Positions 25,020-33,751 of a stretch of 64,000 nt of DNA are shown here, piece by piece. Positions within the stretch are counted from its first letter, which is position 1; each line of letters begins with the position of its first letter. The notes under the pieces were generated by a model. It did no database searches, was not told the DNA's origin, and saw nothing but the letters and a program-made list of their open reading frames with translations. Source of the stretch: Anaerolineales bacterium (GTDB taxonomy: Bacteria; Chloroflexota; Anaerolineae; Anaerolineales; Villigracilaceae). The translations under genes and the position numbers were made by a program. The DNA is taken from assembly GCA_030583885.1 (NCBI GenBank), contig CP129480.1, forward strand, positions 2,294,001 to 2,358,000, read 5' to 3'.

Positions 25020-26701
25020 CGATGGCAACAACCCTCTTTCGGCTTGATTACGGCGGCAAGCTCGAACGCGAGATCACGCACATCATCGAATCGTTTTCCG
25101 AATTTCAAATCGATACTGCACGTTATCCCCAACGCTGGCTGGCGCTAAAACTGCTGGAAGCCGACGCCGAAGTGCTGGATATCCTGCGCAGGATGCCGAA
25201 CGGCGGAAAGGTCATTTCGCTTGCCGAAGGAAGCGCGGAGAAACTCAAATCCATGCTGGGCGATGATGTGGACATCCTGATCGCGGACCGCCGCTACGGC
25301 TTCATCAACGGCATCGTGCGCCAGTCCCTGCACCGCCCGCACATGGACCGCATCACGCTGACCGACCGCATCGACGACATCGTCACGCACAAGTGGCTGG
25401 GCCTGCCGATCTTCTTCGCCATGATGTATGTGATGTTCCGACTCGTGATCGACGTCTCTGCGCCGTTTTTGGACTGGACGGACTCAGTCATCACCGGTCC
25501 GATTGCGGGATGGTTCTCGCATCTTCTCGTCCTTTTATCTGCTCCCGCGTGGATGCATTCCCTCGTCGTGGAGGCAATCATCGGCGGAGTCGGAGGCGTA
25601 CTTGTTTTTGTCCCGGGTTTGCTGATCCTGTACTTTTTCCTTGCCCTGCTCGAGGATTCGGGCTACATGTCCCGCGCAGCTTTCGTGATGGACCGCTTCA
25701 TGCGCGTGGTAGGGTTGCACGGTAAATCGTTCATCCCGATGATTCTCGGTTTTGGGTGCGCTGTCCCTGCCATCTACGCAACGCGGACGATTGCCAGCTG
25801 GCGTGACCGCGTGCTGACAGCACTGCTCGTTCCGCTCATGTCATGTTCGGCGCGTCTGCCCGTGTACGTGGTCTTTGGCCTTGCCTTCTTCGGCGCGCGC
25901 GCAGGGACGGTCATCTGGGCGATGTACGCGCTGGGCATCGTCGTGGCGATGCTGGCGGGCATGGTCTTCACACGAACAATTCTGAAGCCCGATTCGTCTT
26001 CTGCTTTTGTGCTGGAATTACCGCCATACCGCCAGCCCGCCTTGAGGAGCGTGCTGATCCACATGTGGGAGAACACGCGTGAATTCGTCCGCAAGGCAGG
26101 GACGGTGATCCTGGCGGCGTCCCTGGTATTGTGGATTCTGCTTAACTTCCCCTCGGGTGTGGAGGACAAACGCGATTCATACTTTGGACAGGTGAGCGGC
26201 GCGATTGCACCTGTTTTTACTCCGCTCGGATTTGGCGACTGGCAGACCAGCGGTGCATTGGTGACGGGTTTCATGGCGAAGGAGATCGTGGTCAGTACGT
26301 TGAGCCAGATCTATATCAACGCAGATGTTGGCGAAGAAGTCCCCGAGCCGACTACTTTTGGTGAAGACCTGGTGGGCATCGGTTTGGGCTTTGTGGACGC
26401 GACCGTGAATTCAGGCAAGATTCTGCTGAGCATCATCCCCGGCGTGAATATGGTGGATGAGGAAGCCGAAACACAGGATACCACCCTGAGCCGCGCCCTG
26501 CGCAACCACTTCACACCGTTGAGCGCAACTGCCCTGCTGGTCTTTGTCCTCTTGTATGTGCCGTGCGTCGCCACGCTGGGCGTGATCAAGCATGAATTTG
26601 GGGCATCCTGGGCGGTGACTTCGGCTGTGTATCAGACTGCGGTGGCGTGGCTGGCGGCATTCCTGCTATATCAGGCTGGGCGGCTTTTGGGGTTTGGATA
26701 A
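25016..26701 (+). CDS. FeoB membrane domain (with GDI-like segment) as a separate protein
   Basis: 561 aa. Residues 1-95 match the helical domain that follows the G domain in ordinary FeoB (YPQRWLALKLLEADAEVLDILRRM). TM helices start near residue 125 (LGLPIFFAMMYVMFRLVI). Gate repeats with conserved Cys are visible as GFGCAVPAIYATR and MSCSARLPVYVVF, and FMAKEIVVSTLSQIY is the second Gate region. It forms the Fe(II) permease with the GTPase at 24519. The next gene starts directly after the stop. Confidence 0.92.
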   Translation: MTMATTLFRLDYGGKLEREITHIIESFSEFQIDTARYPQRWLALKLLEADAEVLDILRRMPNGGKVISLAEGSAEKLKSMLGDDVDILIADRRYGFINGIVRQSLHRPHMDRITLTDRIDDIVTHKWLGLPIFFAMMYVMFRLVIDVSAPFLDWTDSVITGPIAGWFSHLLVLLSAPAWMHSLVVEAIIGGVGGVLVFVPGLLILYFFLALLEDSGYMSRAAFVMDRFMRVVGLHGKSFIPMILGFGCAVPAIYATRTIASWRDRVLTALLVPLMSCSARLPVYVVFGLAFFGARAGTVIWAMYALGIVVAMLAGMVFTRTILKPDSSSAFVLELPPYRQPALRSVLIHMWENTREFVRKAGTVILAASLVLWILLNFPSGVEDKRDSYFGQVSGAIAPVFTPLGFGDWQTSGALVTGFMAKEIVVSTLSQIYINADVGEEVPEPTTFGEDLVGIGLGFVDATVNSGKILLSIIPGVNMVDEEAETQDTTLSRALRNHFTPLSATALLVFVLLYVPCVATLGVIKHEFGASWAVTSAVYQTAVAWLAAFLLYQAGRLLGFG

Positions 26702-26938
26702 ATGCTGACACAATTGCTTTTCCTTCTTGAAGGCAAATCCGACGGCTTGAGTCTGTTTGAGATCAGCCGTCTGGTGAAGGCCCAGCCCACGGCGGTGCAA
26801 TCCATGTTGGAGTTGCTGGTGCGGAAGGGCAGGCTGGTGGAGGTCGGCCCGGATGGGAGGGTTTGTGCAGCGTGCGGGTTGGAATCCAACTGTCAATTGC
26901 TGGCGGTGAAGGGGAAGCGGTACATGGTCAACGGGTAA
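26702..26938 (+). CDS. FeoC-like winged-helix protein
   Basis: 78 aa. The winged-helix fold (LSLFEISRLVKAQPTAVQSMLELLVRKGRLVEV) is followed by CAACGLESNC, three cysteines that could ligate an Fe-S cluster as proposed for FeoC. It begins on the base after the feoB stop. It may sense iron or oxygen or protect FeoB from proteolysis, roles known for enterobacterial FeoC and inferred here. Confidence 0.8.
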   Translation: MLTQLLFLLEGKSDGLSLFEISRLVKAQPTAVQSMLELLVRKGRLVEVGPDGRVCAACGLESNCQLLAVKGKRYMVNG

Positions 26939-26947
26939 ATTCCGCGC

Positions 26948-26976
26948 TTGTCATTATTCCATTTATTGTCTATACT
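26948..26976 (+). promoter_or_regulatory. Sigma-70 promoter of the CBS gene
   Basis: TTGTCA and TATACT with a 17-bp spacer, 30 bp before the ATG at 27006, which has CAGGAG at its ribosome site. Confidence 0.65.
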
Positions 26977-27005
26977 TTGCCGAAATCCAGTTCAGGAGAC
27001 ATGCC

Positions 27006-27443
27006 ATGCCCACAGTACGCGATATGATCCGTAAAAAGGGAGGCGAGGTTTTTTCCATCCTCCCCGATGCAAGCGTTTATGATGCGCTGGCCGTCATGGC
27101 GAAACATAATACCGGCGCCTTGATGGTGGTAAGGGGTAATAAAGTGGAGGGCATCCTTTCCGAGCGGGATTGTGTGCGCAAGGTGGACCTGGAAGGCAAG
27201 ACTGCCAAAACCATACAGGTCAGTGAGATCATGACGACGAAAGTGATCTATGTGGAGGCGGGGCAGGAGTTGGAGGAATGCATGGCATTGATGATCGACA
27301 AGAATATCCGCCACCTGCCTGTCTTTGACGGCAAGGAATTGCTGGGCTTGATCTCTGTGCGCGATGTACTAAAGGAAGTGGTGGATGTGCAGAAATTCAT
27401 GATCTCGCAGTTGGAACATTACATTACGGGCGGCGGACGGTAG
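27006..27443 (+). CDS. CBS-domain pair protein
   Basis: 145 aa consisting of two CBS motifs (about residues 10-65 and 75-130): VYDALAVMAKHNTGALMVVRGNKVEGILSERD and LEECMALMIDKNIRHLPVFDGKELLGLISVRD. Such stand-alone proteins bind adenine nucleotides as a Bateman module. It has its own promoter and terminator, so it is monocistronic. No partner is indicated. Confidence 0.9.
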   Translation: MPTVRDMIRKKGGEVFSILPDASVYDALAVMAKHNTGALMVVRGNKVEGILSERDCVRKVDLEGKTAKTIQVSEIMTTKVIYVEAGQELEECMALMIDKNIRHLPVFDGKELLGLISVRDVLKEVVDVQKFMISQLEHYITGGGR

Positions 27444-27461
27444 ACGCCCGCCTTCCAAGCG

Positions 27462-27508
27462 ATGAAAGACGGAGTCGGTAAATCCCGACTCCGTCTTTCA
27501 TTTTTCTT
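27462..27508 (+). terminator. Strong terminator after the CBS gene
   Basis: Perfect 17-bp stem starting ATGAAAGACGGAGTCGG with a 6-nt loop, then TTTTTC. The A-rich left arm may also end the convergent transcript at 27526. Confidence 0.9.
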
Positions 27509-27525
27509 AAAACGATATTGTCTGT

Positions 27526-29085
27526 CTACGACAACAGCACCTGCCCGCAATATTCACATTTATCCATGCCAAGTTCCAGCGTGCCGCCGCAGTTCGGGCA
27601 GTTAAAGGTCTCGACTTTGACCTGGAAGCCGGCCTCCCTGAATGCGGCTTCATTCTCCGCGAGGTCGCCGCGCAGGCGTTTGAGGCGGGCGAGATAGGCG
27701 TCACCGCTCATCTCACCGGATTTGCGCAGGCGTTCCACGTCCGCGATGTGTTCCTTCAGCATGCGCCGTTCGGCGTCCAGGCTTTCGCGGCTTTTATCCT
27801 TGAAGGAGACTTTCATCTCAGGTTTCGGCGGGATGGACGCCAGGATCGCAGCGATGACCAGAATGATCGCAGAGACCAGCAACCCGACGATCAATGGCGT
27901 GTATTGGAAGCCGGGAATTGAACTGAAATTGATCTTGTTGACCCGCACTTCGTCATAGTCCGCAATGACCACATGGCGGTCGCTGCCGAGCCTGCCGATA
28001 TCAATGCGGGTGATGCCGCTCGAATGTTTGGGCAGGTTGTTGCGGCCGCCGCTGTCGGTGAAGATCGCCACAACGCCCGAGTCATCGCCGATGACCGCTT
28101 CCTGCTTGCCGTCTTCGTCAATGTCCAGGCCTGAGATCTCGGTCACTTTATCGGATAACGAACCGCTCCACATTTGGGTGGCAGTTGCTCCGTCAAATGA
28201 GAATGCCCACACGCCGCCGTCTTTTCCGCCGGCGATGATCTCGCGTGAGGATGGGTCGCCGTCCAATTCCACTTCGCGGACTTCGCTGACGGCTTGTCCA
28301 AGTGATTTTTCAAAGAGGATGGTTCCATCGGCAGCGTTGTAGATTCTGAACGCGCCGTATTCGCCGCCGGTGATGATCTCGCTGTCCCCGTCGCCGTTCA
28401 GGTCGAAGGCGCGCATACGGCGCAGTTGTTCCTGTGATGTTCGCCAGACTTCCCTGCCTTGCGCGTTGTACACGGCGATGGAGCCGTCATTGGTGGCAAC
28501 TGCCACATGGAACTGTCCGCCAATGCGGGCATCGTCCATGCCGCGGATCTCGTTCGACCCGACCCGGGCTTCCCAGAGCGGGTTTCCGTCCAGGCCCAGG
28601 GCAAGGATTTTACCGCTCGTATCGCCGAGCACAATCTGAGGTCCGGAGGCGAAGCGGATGACCGCCACACGTGAAGGCAAGCCGATGCTGAGGCCCTCCA
28701 CCAGAGTCGTCACGCGTCCCTTTGAGATCACATCCACAGACATGCCCCTGCCATTGTGAAAGACGACGATATCCTCCACGCCGTCGCCGTTCACATCAGC
28801 GAGCGTTGATTTTGCAGAGGAATAGGGGAAACTAAAAAGGGCGTTTCCGTTCCCGTCATAGACCGAGACATCGCTGGTGTTTTGAATGAAGAGATCGTCC
28901 TGCTTATCGCCCGTCAGGTCGATGACCTTCATGCTTTCGGCGGTGGCATAGGGTTTCGTCCAAATCACGTCGCTGCCGAATTTTTCGGCGGTGACTGCAC
29001 CGCTGAAGGCGAACACGCCTGCCACGACCATGACGAGGCAGGAAAGCACGAATGCAACAATGAAGGGAATGATTTTGCGACTCAT
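27526..29085 (-). CDS. Membrane-anchored beta-propeller protein with C-terminal zinc ribbon
   Basis: 519 aa. N-terminal signal anchor (IIPFIVAFVLSCLVMVVAGVFAFSG), then about 330 residues of FG-GAP/PQQ-like propeller repeats rich in DxNxDG-type Ca-binding loops (DVNGDGVED, DLNGDGDSE, DIDEDGKQE). A second TM segment near residues 395-415, a charged coiled coil (SLDAERRMLKEHIADVERLRK) and a C-terminal CPNCGG...CEYCG zinc ribbon follow. The propeller should be outside and the zinc ribbon inside. It starts directly after the stop of the upstream membrane protein gene. Function not recognised; a sensor or assembly platform is conceivable. Confidence 0.8.
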   Translation of the reverse strand: MSRKIIPFIVAFVLSCLVMVVAGVFAFSGAVTAEKFGSDVIWTKPYATAESMKVIDLTGDKQDDLFIQNTSDVSVYDGNGNALFSFPYSSAKSTLADVNGDGVEDIVVFHNGRGMSVDVISKGRVTTLVEGLSIGLPSRVAVIRFASGPQIVLGDTSGKILALGLDGNPLWEARVGSNEIRGMDDARIGGQFHVAVATNDGSIAVYNAQGREVWRTSQEQLRRMRAFDLNGDGDSEIITGGEYGAFRIYNAADGTILFEKSLGQAVSEVREVELDGDPSSREIIAGGKDGGVWAFSFDGATATQMWSGSLSDKVTEISGLDIDEDGKQEAVIGDDSGVVAIFTDSGGRNNLPKHSSGITRIDIGRLGSDRHVVIADYDEVRVNKINFSSIPGFQYTPLIVGLLVSAIILVIAAILASIPPKPEMKVSFKDKSRESLDAERRMLKEHIADVERLRKSGEMSGDAYLARLKRLRGDLAENEAAFREAGFQVKVETFNCPNCGGTLELGMDKCEYCGQVLLS

Positions 29086-30015
29086 TTATGCAGCCTTTCG
29101 TTGTAAAAGAGAATATGCGGATTTTAAAAAGCTGAGGATGTGTTCCTTTTCCACTTCCTCAAAAGGTGATTTGGCGAGGATGTTGATCATGCCGCCCTCG
29201 GTGTTCAACTCGGCTACGGTGTACTTGCCGACGTTCTGTCCGCGTGAGAATTTGGGCGATGGTTTGATGTCATAGACCTGTGGATTGACCACGATGCGGA
29301 CTTTCAATTCCTGTTCCGAACCCTTGAGTTTCTCGGGTTTCGATTTCATCTTTCCGCTGATGCGGCTGCGCTTGTAGTAGCTTTTCCGTTTCTTGGTTTT
29401 TTGAATGGCGGCCACGCGCAGGACATTGCCGTCATACAGCTTGGCTTTTAGTGAAAGCCATTGGTCGCTGAAATATTGGGTGGTACGGTTTTGCGTATCC
29501 TGCGTTTCACGCGCAACTTTGGTGGGGAGCAGGGGTCCTGTCAGGTCGAGATGCCCAAGGAATGTGGAATCGGGTTTAAGGTCGTCGCGAAGCGTGTGCA
29601 GGATTTCCTTCGTCCCGTAATAGCGCGGCGAAAAGTCGTGCGAGTCGCTCTTCCGCAAACTCCGTGCCAGGATGAACGCCGCCAGCCACAACGCAAATGC
29701 GCCAACCGAAAAGATGATCGAGAAATAGCCGAACAGGGTCAGGAGCGCGTCCACGGCAACCAGGCCCACGCCGACGAAAAAGATCATCAGCGGGACCCAG
29801 CGCCATTTATCACCAGCCGATTCGGTTTTTTGCACTTTCGCTAGAAAGGCATCCATGCCGCGCATGATTGAATCGGGCTTGTCGGCGATCGAGACGTACA
29901 CGGGCGTAAATTGTTTTGTCCCTGTGTTTGGGTACGTCACTTTTTTGCGTGCCGTGTTCAACAGATAAAAGAACAGGATTACGATGACAACGAGAATTCC
30001 GCAAAAAACAACCAT
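29086..30015 (-). CDS. Membrane protein of unknown function
   Basis: 309 aa. An N-terminal TM helix (GILVVIVILFFYLL), a TM pair around residues 70-115, and a basic cytoplasmic C-terminal domain with KKRKSYYKRSRISGKMKSKPEK. No domain recognised. It is immediately upstream of the propeller/zinc-ribbon protein with no gap, so they are likely made together and may interact. Confidence 0.75.
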   Translation of the reverse strand: MVVFCGILVVIVILFFYLLNTARKKVTYPNTGTKQFTPVYVSIADKPDSIMRGMDAFLAKVQKTESAGDKWRWVPLMIFFVGVGLVAVDALLTLFGYFSIIFSVGAFALWLAAFILARSLRKSDSHDFSPRYYGTKEILHTLRDDLKPDSTFLGHLDLTGPLLPTKVARETQDTQNRTTQYFSDQWLSLKAKLYDGNVLRVAAIQKTKKRKSYYKRSRISGKMKSKPEKLKGSEQELKVRIVVNPQVYDIKPSPKFSRGQNVGKYTVAELNTEGGMINILAKSPFEEVEKEHILSFLKSAYSLLQRKAA

Positions 30016-30066
30016 TCACTCCTCCGGGTACCTTTTTAAAATGACGGCGCTGGGTATAATTCAGTG

Positions 30067-31284
30067 ATGCCGAAAATACTTTATACAGCCTTCGATATTG
30101 TACCAAGCCCCAAGGGGGCGTCAACGCATATTTTGCATAATATTCGCGGACTGGTCAATTGCCAATATGATGTCCATCTTATCACGCCCAACGATGGTTT
30201 GCTCCCCCCCGAAGATACTATTGAAGGCGCGCGCGTCACCCGCATCCCGCAGGACCTTTCGCAGAATTTTCTCGCCCGCGCCGTGCATTTTGGCAGGTCT
30301 GTGCTGTCGCATCTTGCGCTGCGCCCCGAATATGACGTTGTTCACTTTCGCAATATTTGGGACGGCTTTCACATTACGCAAAATAAAAGGAAGTTCGGCT
30401 GCAAGACACTCTTCGAGGTGAACGGACTGTCTTCGATAGAACTCAAATATCATTACCCCGGCCTGGATTTGGAGTTGCTTGCCAAGATCAAGGAGCAGGA
30501 GATTGCCACCCTGCACCTGAGTGACACGATTATTTGTCCCTCACGGGTGACTCGCGACTTCATCGCCTCGCTCGGAATTAACCGACAATTGGTGACTGTC
30601 ATCCCAAACGGGGTCAGCCCTTCAGATTTTTCCGCCACCCCGTTGCCCAGCCGCGAAGGACGTGAGCCTGTCCTGCTCTATATCGGCACCCTTGCCGATT
30701 GGCAGGGCTTGGATATCGTCATCAAGGCTTTGCCGAAAATTCTCGAACAACAAGTTGTTCGACTCCATATCGTCGGGCGCGGACGTTCCCGTCAGCGCAA
30801 GATGCTAGCCAGGCAGATCCGCAAACTCGGCTTGGACGAGCATGTGACCGTCCAGCCTGCCGTGCCGCATCACGAAATCCCAAATCTCATTGCCAGCGCG
30901 GATATTTGCGTGGCTCCGCTTGGCTTGAATGACCGCAATGTGACGCAGGGAGCCTGTCCCATCAAGCTGCTGGAATACATGGCGGCGGGACGCCCCCTGC
31001 TGGCATCCAATATGCCCATCGTGCGTGAACTCATCCGTGAAGATGTGGATGGTCTGCTCTTCTCCCCGAACGACCCCAACGACCTTGCGCGTCAGGCGCT
31101 GGCGCTGCTGAACGATTTTAAGCTATCCCAACGCCTTGCCGAATCCGCCTCCCAGCGCGTGCTGACAAAGTTTACATGGCACGAGTCGCAGAAAAAGTTG
31201 GGGAAGGTGTATGAAAGACTATTGGACCCCTCCGCCTTCGGCACCTACCCAAAGAAAGGCAGGCTGCCCCCCAAATCCGCATGA
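30067..31284 (+). CDS. GT4-family glycosyltransferase
   Basis: 405 aa GT-B fold enzyme. The N-terminal acceptor half begins KILYTAFDIVPSPKGASTHI. The donor half contains LYIGTLADWQGLDIVIKAL, VTVQPAVPHHEIPNLIASADICVAPL and GACPIKLLEYMAAGRPLLAS, the E-x7-E-like motif of retaining GT4 enzymes. It would transfer a sugar from an NDP donor in glycan or glycolipid synthesis; specificity cannot be told. ATG 30067 is preferred to the adjacent GTG at 30064. Confidence 0.9.
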   Translation: MPKILYTAFDIVPSPKGASTHILHNIRGLVNCQYDVHLITPNDGLLPPEDTIEGARVTRIPQDLSQNFLARAVHFGRSVLSHLALRPEYDVVHFRNIWDGFHITQNKRKFGCKTLFEVNGLSSIELKYHYPGLDLELLAKIKEQEIATLHLSDTIICPSRVTRDFIASLGINRQLVTVIPNGVSPSDFSATPLPSREGREPVLLYIGTLADWQGLDIVIKALPKILEQQVVRLHIVGRGRSRQRKMLARQIRKLGLDEHVTVQPAVPHHEIPNLIASADICVAPLGLNDRNVTQGACPIKLLEYMAAGRPLLASNMPIVRELIREDVDGLLFSPNDPNDLARQALALLNDFKLSQRLAESASQRVLTKFTWHESQKKLGKVYERLLDPSAFGTYPKKGRLPPKSA

Positions 31285-31327
31285 AAGTTTCACATAATTC
31301 CCGATAATTTTATTGCGGATTTGGGGG
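31268..31327. terminator. Shared inverted repeat at converging gene ends
   Basis: 14-bp perfect arms CCCCCAAATCCGCA and TGCGGATTTGGGGG reach into the 3' ends of both the glycosyltransferase and the thioesterase genes, with a 32-bp AT-rich loop. Probably a bidirectional terminator. Confidence 0.55.
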
Positions 31328-31738
31328 AGGCTGTGTGGAGGTAAACACATTCCCCACTTCCATTGGTATCGCCTTCGGATTTCCTGTTTTCACATCTACA
31401 AAGACCCAGTCCGTTTCGCCCTTCACCAACACTTTCCCATCGCTCTTCCGCACAAATTCATACTTTCGCAGTGAGCGCACCTTGCGGATATTCTCCACCC
31501 AGGTGCGGATTTCGATCTCCTCGCCTTCAAACGCGGGGAGCAGATATTCGATGCGATGTTCGCGGATGACCCACGTGGAATCAGGTCCCTGTGCTGCGAT
31601 GCCGCCGATGGAGTTGTAATGCTCGAGGGCAATGTCCTGCATCCATTGTACATAGGCGACGTTGTTGACATGTCCGTTCCCGTCAATGGCGGATTTGCGA
31701 ATCGTGACGGTCTTTGTGTAGGTGGGGGAGATGGGCAT
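31310..31738 (-). CDS. Hotdog-fold acyl-CoA thioesterase (4HBT family)
   Basis: 142 aa. The hallmark AIDGNGHVNNVAYVQWMQDIALEH contains the Asp/Asn region of YbgC/FadM-like thioesterases. It hydrolyses acyl-CoA or acyl-ACP; substrate length unknown. It is convergent with the glycosyltransferase and has no operon partner. Confidence 0.88.
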   Translation of the reverse strand: MPISPTYTKTVTIRKSAIDGNGHVNNVAYVQWMQDIALEHYNSIGGIAAQGPDSTWVIREHRIEYLLPAFEGEEIEIRTWVENIRKVRSLRKYEFVRKSDGKVLVKGETDWVFVDVKTGNPKAIPMEVGNVFTSTQPPPNPQ

Positions 31739-31867
31739 GGTTGAATTTTACCGAATCCTACCCGGGATTCTTCGTCCAATCTCCACGAAATCTTTACAGA
31801 ACCTTCACATCCCCGCTGTAGACTGTAGCTGTAAGAAAAAACGCTTTTTCGACGAAAGGAGAAAATT

Positions 31868-32332
31868 ATGAAAAAGACAATTTTGATCGTAGCGCTTGTT
31901 GTAATTGCGCTGGCAGTGGCGGGGGCGGGTGTTGCATACGCCCAGGATGGCACACCGCCGTATGGTGGACGTGGAATGCACAATGGGCAGGGCCCTCTGC
32001 ACACCTTCATGGTGACGGAATTCGCCAAGGAGTTGAAACTCAACGTGAATGACGTCAATACCCGCCTCGCGGCTGGAGAAACCCTACGGGACATCGCCCT
32101 TTCCGCGGGCGTGACTGCTGAAGAATTCCCTGCCGTGCTTCAGGAAGTTCGTGCAAATGCACTGGATGCGGCGGTGAAAGCCAATGTCATCACGCAGGAG
32201 CAGGCGGACTGGATGAAGTCCCGCGGTTTCGGACGCGGCGGGATGGGGAATGGCACTTGCGATGGGACCGGTCCCCAGGGCGGTCGCGGGAATGGAATGA
32301 TGGGACGCGGGAACGGACAAACAAACCCGTAA
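31868..32332 (+). CDS. Small secreted protein of unknown function
   Basis: 154 aa with a Sec signal peptide (MKKTILIVALVVIALAVAGAGVAYAQ), a helical middle (FAKELKLNVNDVNTRLAAGETLRDIALSAGVTAEEF) and a Gly/Arg/Met/Asn-rich tail (FGRGGMGNGT...GRGNGMMGRGNG). The middle repeats two short helical units seen in Gram-positive DUF2680-like proteins. The Met/His content hints at metal binding, but no defined site is visible. AAAGGAG ribosome site; strong terminator at 32351. Confidence 0.75.
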   Translation: MKKTILIVALVVIALAVAGAGVAYAQDGTPPYGGRGMHNGQGPLHTFMVTEFAKELKLNVNDVNTRLAAGETLRDIALSAGVTAEEFPAVLQEVRANALDAAVKANVITQEQADWMKSRGFGRGGMGNGTCDGTGPQGGRGNGMMGRGNGQTNP

Positions 32333-32350
32333 GGGGCCAAATTTAAATAT

Positions 32351-32392
32351 AAAAGGAGGCGGCACTTCTCAGTGACCGCCTCCTTTTATGCT
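32351..32392. terminator. Bidirectional terminator
   Basis: Perfect 12-bp stem AAAAGGAGGCGG/CCGCCTCCTTTT with a 13-nt loop. It serves the secreted-protein gene and the convergent CDF gene. Confidence 0.85.
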
Positions 32393-33312
32393 TCATAACG
32401 TTCCGTCAGGATATGGCAATACAAAAGATTTTCATGACAGCCTTCGCATTCCAGTTGCAGCGTCGTATGCTGGATGTTATAGCTGGTAGCAAGTATTTCG
32501 TAGATGGTCTGTTGGATGGATGTCCCTTCACTGACCGGGATATTGTCCGTCACCACATGCGCGGAGAGCAGCCGCAGATTTTCGTTGATGCTCCATACAT
32601 GCAGGTCGTGGATGCCAAGCACACCTTCGACGGCACAAATATCTTTCAGCATTTTTGGGACGTCGATATTTGCGGGGGTGCTTTCGAGCAGGATGTGAAT
32701 GGATTGGCGCAAAATGCCCCACGCGCTCCACAGGATGAACACGCCGATCAATACACTGACAAGCGGATCGAGCCAGTTCCAGTTCGTGAAGAAGATCAGC
32801 ACACCCGCGATGACCGCCCCCAGTGTAGACAGGACATCTCCCATCAGGTGCAGGAAGGCGCTCCGCAGGTTGAGGTCGTTCTCACTTCCCTTTTTGACGA
32901 GCAGGGCGGTGACAAGGTTGATGATGAACGCCGCGATGCCGACGCCGATCAGAACTGGCGCATTGACCTCAGCCGGGGAGATGAACCGACGCCAGGCCTC
33001 GTAGAAAATGCCCAGCGCGATCAGGATCAATGTCGTCGAGTTGACCAGCGCCACGAGAATCCCCACACGATGATAGCCGAAGGTCTTGCCGGCGTTGGCG
33101 GGTTTGGCGGTGATGCGCAAGGCATACCAGCTCAAGCCGAGAGCGATGACATCCGTGAAGTTGTGCGCGGCATCGGTGAGCAGCGCGAGGCTGTTGCCCC
33201 AAATGCCTGCCGCCACTTCAACCAGCACGAAGAGGGCAGTGAGGGTCAGTGAAAGCGCGAGGCGTTTGGTGGTTTGCTGGGTGAGGTCGCCGATGTGAGA
33301 ATGATCGTGCAT
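32386..33312 (-). CDS. Cation diffusion facilitator metal exporter
   Basis: 308 aa starting MHDHSHIGD; a longer reading from 33408 would run into the rhodanese gene. Six TM helices of the CDF family with metal-site motifs LLTDAAHNFTDVIAL (HxxxD-type in TM2) and AFLHLMGDVLSTLG (HxxxD in TM5), and a C-terminal domain with DLHVWSINENLRLLSAHVV. It exports Zn(II), Cd(II) or a similar ion in exchange for protons. It is the last gene of the ArsR-led operon, two bases after the rhodanese lipoprotein gene. Confidence 0.92.
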   Translation of the reverse strand: MHDHSHIGDLTQQTTKRLALSLTLTALFVLVEVAAGIWGNSLALLTDAAHNFTDVIALGLSWYALRITAKPANAGKTFGYHRVGILVALVNSTTLILIALGIFYEAWRRFISPAEVNAPVLIGVGIAAFIINLVTALLVKKGSENDLNLRSAFLHLMGDVLSTLGAVIAGVLIFFTNWNWLDPLVSVLIGVFILWSAWGILRQSIHILLESTPANIDVPKMLKDICAVEGVLGIHDLHVWSINENLRLLSAHVVTDNIPVSEGTSIQQTIYEILATSYNIQHTTLQLECEGCHENLLYCHILTERYEA

Positions 33313-33313
33313 T

Positions 33314-33739
33314 TTATTTTTCTGTTGGCAAGCCTGCCGCCTCCCACGTGGAGATTCCGCCATCCAGCATCCAGATGTTGGTATAGCCCTTGGTGACCAG
33401 TGTGGCAACGGCTTTCTTGGACATGCCCCCGCTTAAGCAATAGACGACGATCTTCGCATCTTTCTCTGCTGGGAGTTGGTCCATGTTTTCTGCGAGCACG
33501 TCGTAGCCGATGCGCAGATCGGTCTGCGGAATGTCCTTCTCCCACGGGGTGTAGACGTTGAGCATGACGAAGTCTTTGTTCTCCAGCATGGTCTGCGCTT
33601 CAGGCACAGAAATGACGCGGTACTTGTATCCACCCATGTCTGCTTCGATGCCGACCTGTGGTTCTTGGGCAGTTTGGCAGGCAGCGAGCAGGAACGCCAT
33701 GAGCAATAGGATATTTACGAAACGAATTTTGTTGAACAT
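33314..33739 (-). CDS. Single-domain rhodanese lipoprotein
   Basis: 141 aa from ATG 33739; a TTG at 33751 directly abutting the previous stop is an alternative that adds four residues. Lipobox LLAAC follows MFNKIRFVNILLLMAFLL. The rhodanese domain has its candidate Cys in VVYCLSGGMSKKAV and ends LDGGISTWEAAGLP. It lies outside the membrane and carries sulfane sulfur. It is sandwiched between the TGA-containing rhodanese and the CDF exporter, indicating a joint function. Confidence 0.88.
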   Translation of the reverse strand: MFNKIRFVNILLLMAFLLAACQTAQEPQVGIEADMGGYKYRVISVPEAQTMLENKDFVMLNVYTPWEKDIPQTDLRIGYDVLAENMDQLPAEKDAKIVVYCLSGGMSKKAVATLVTKGYTNIWMLDGGISTWEAAGLPTEK

Positions 33740-33751
33740 ATTTTTTTTCAA

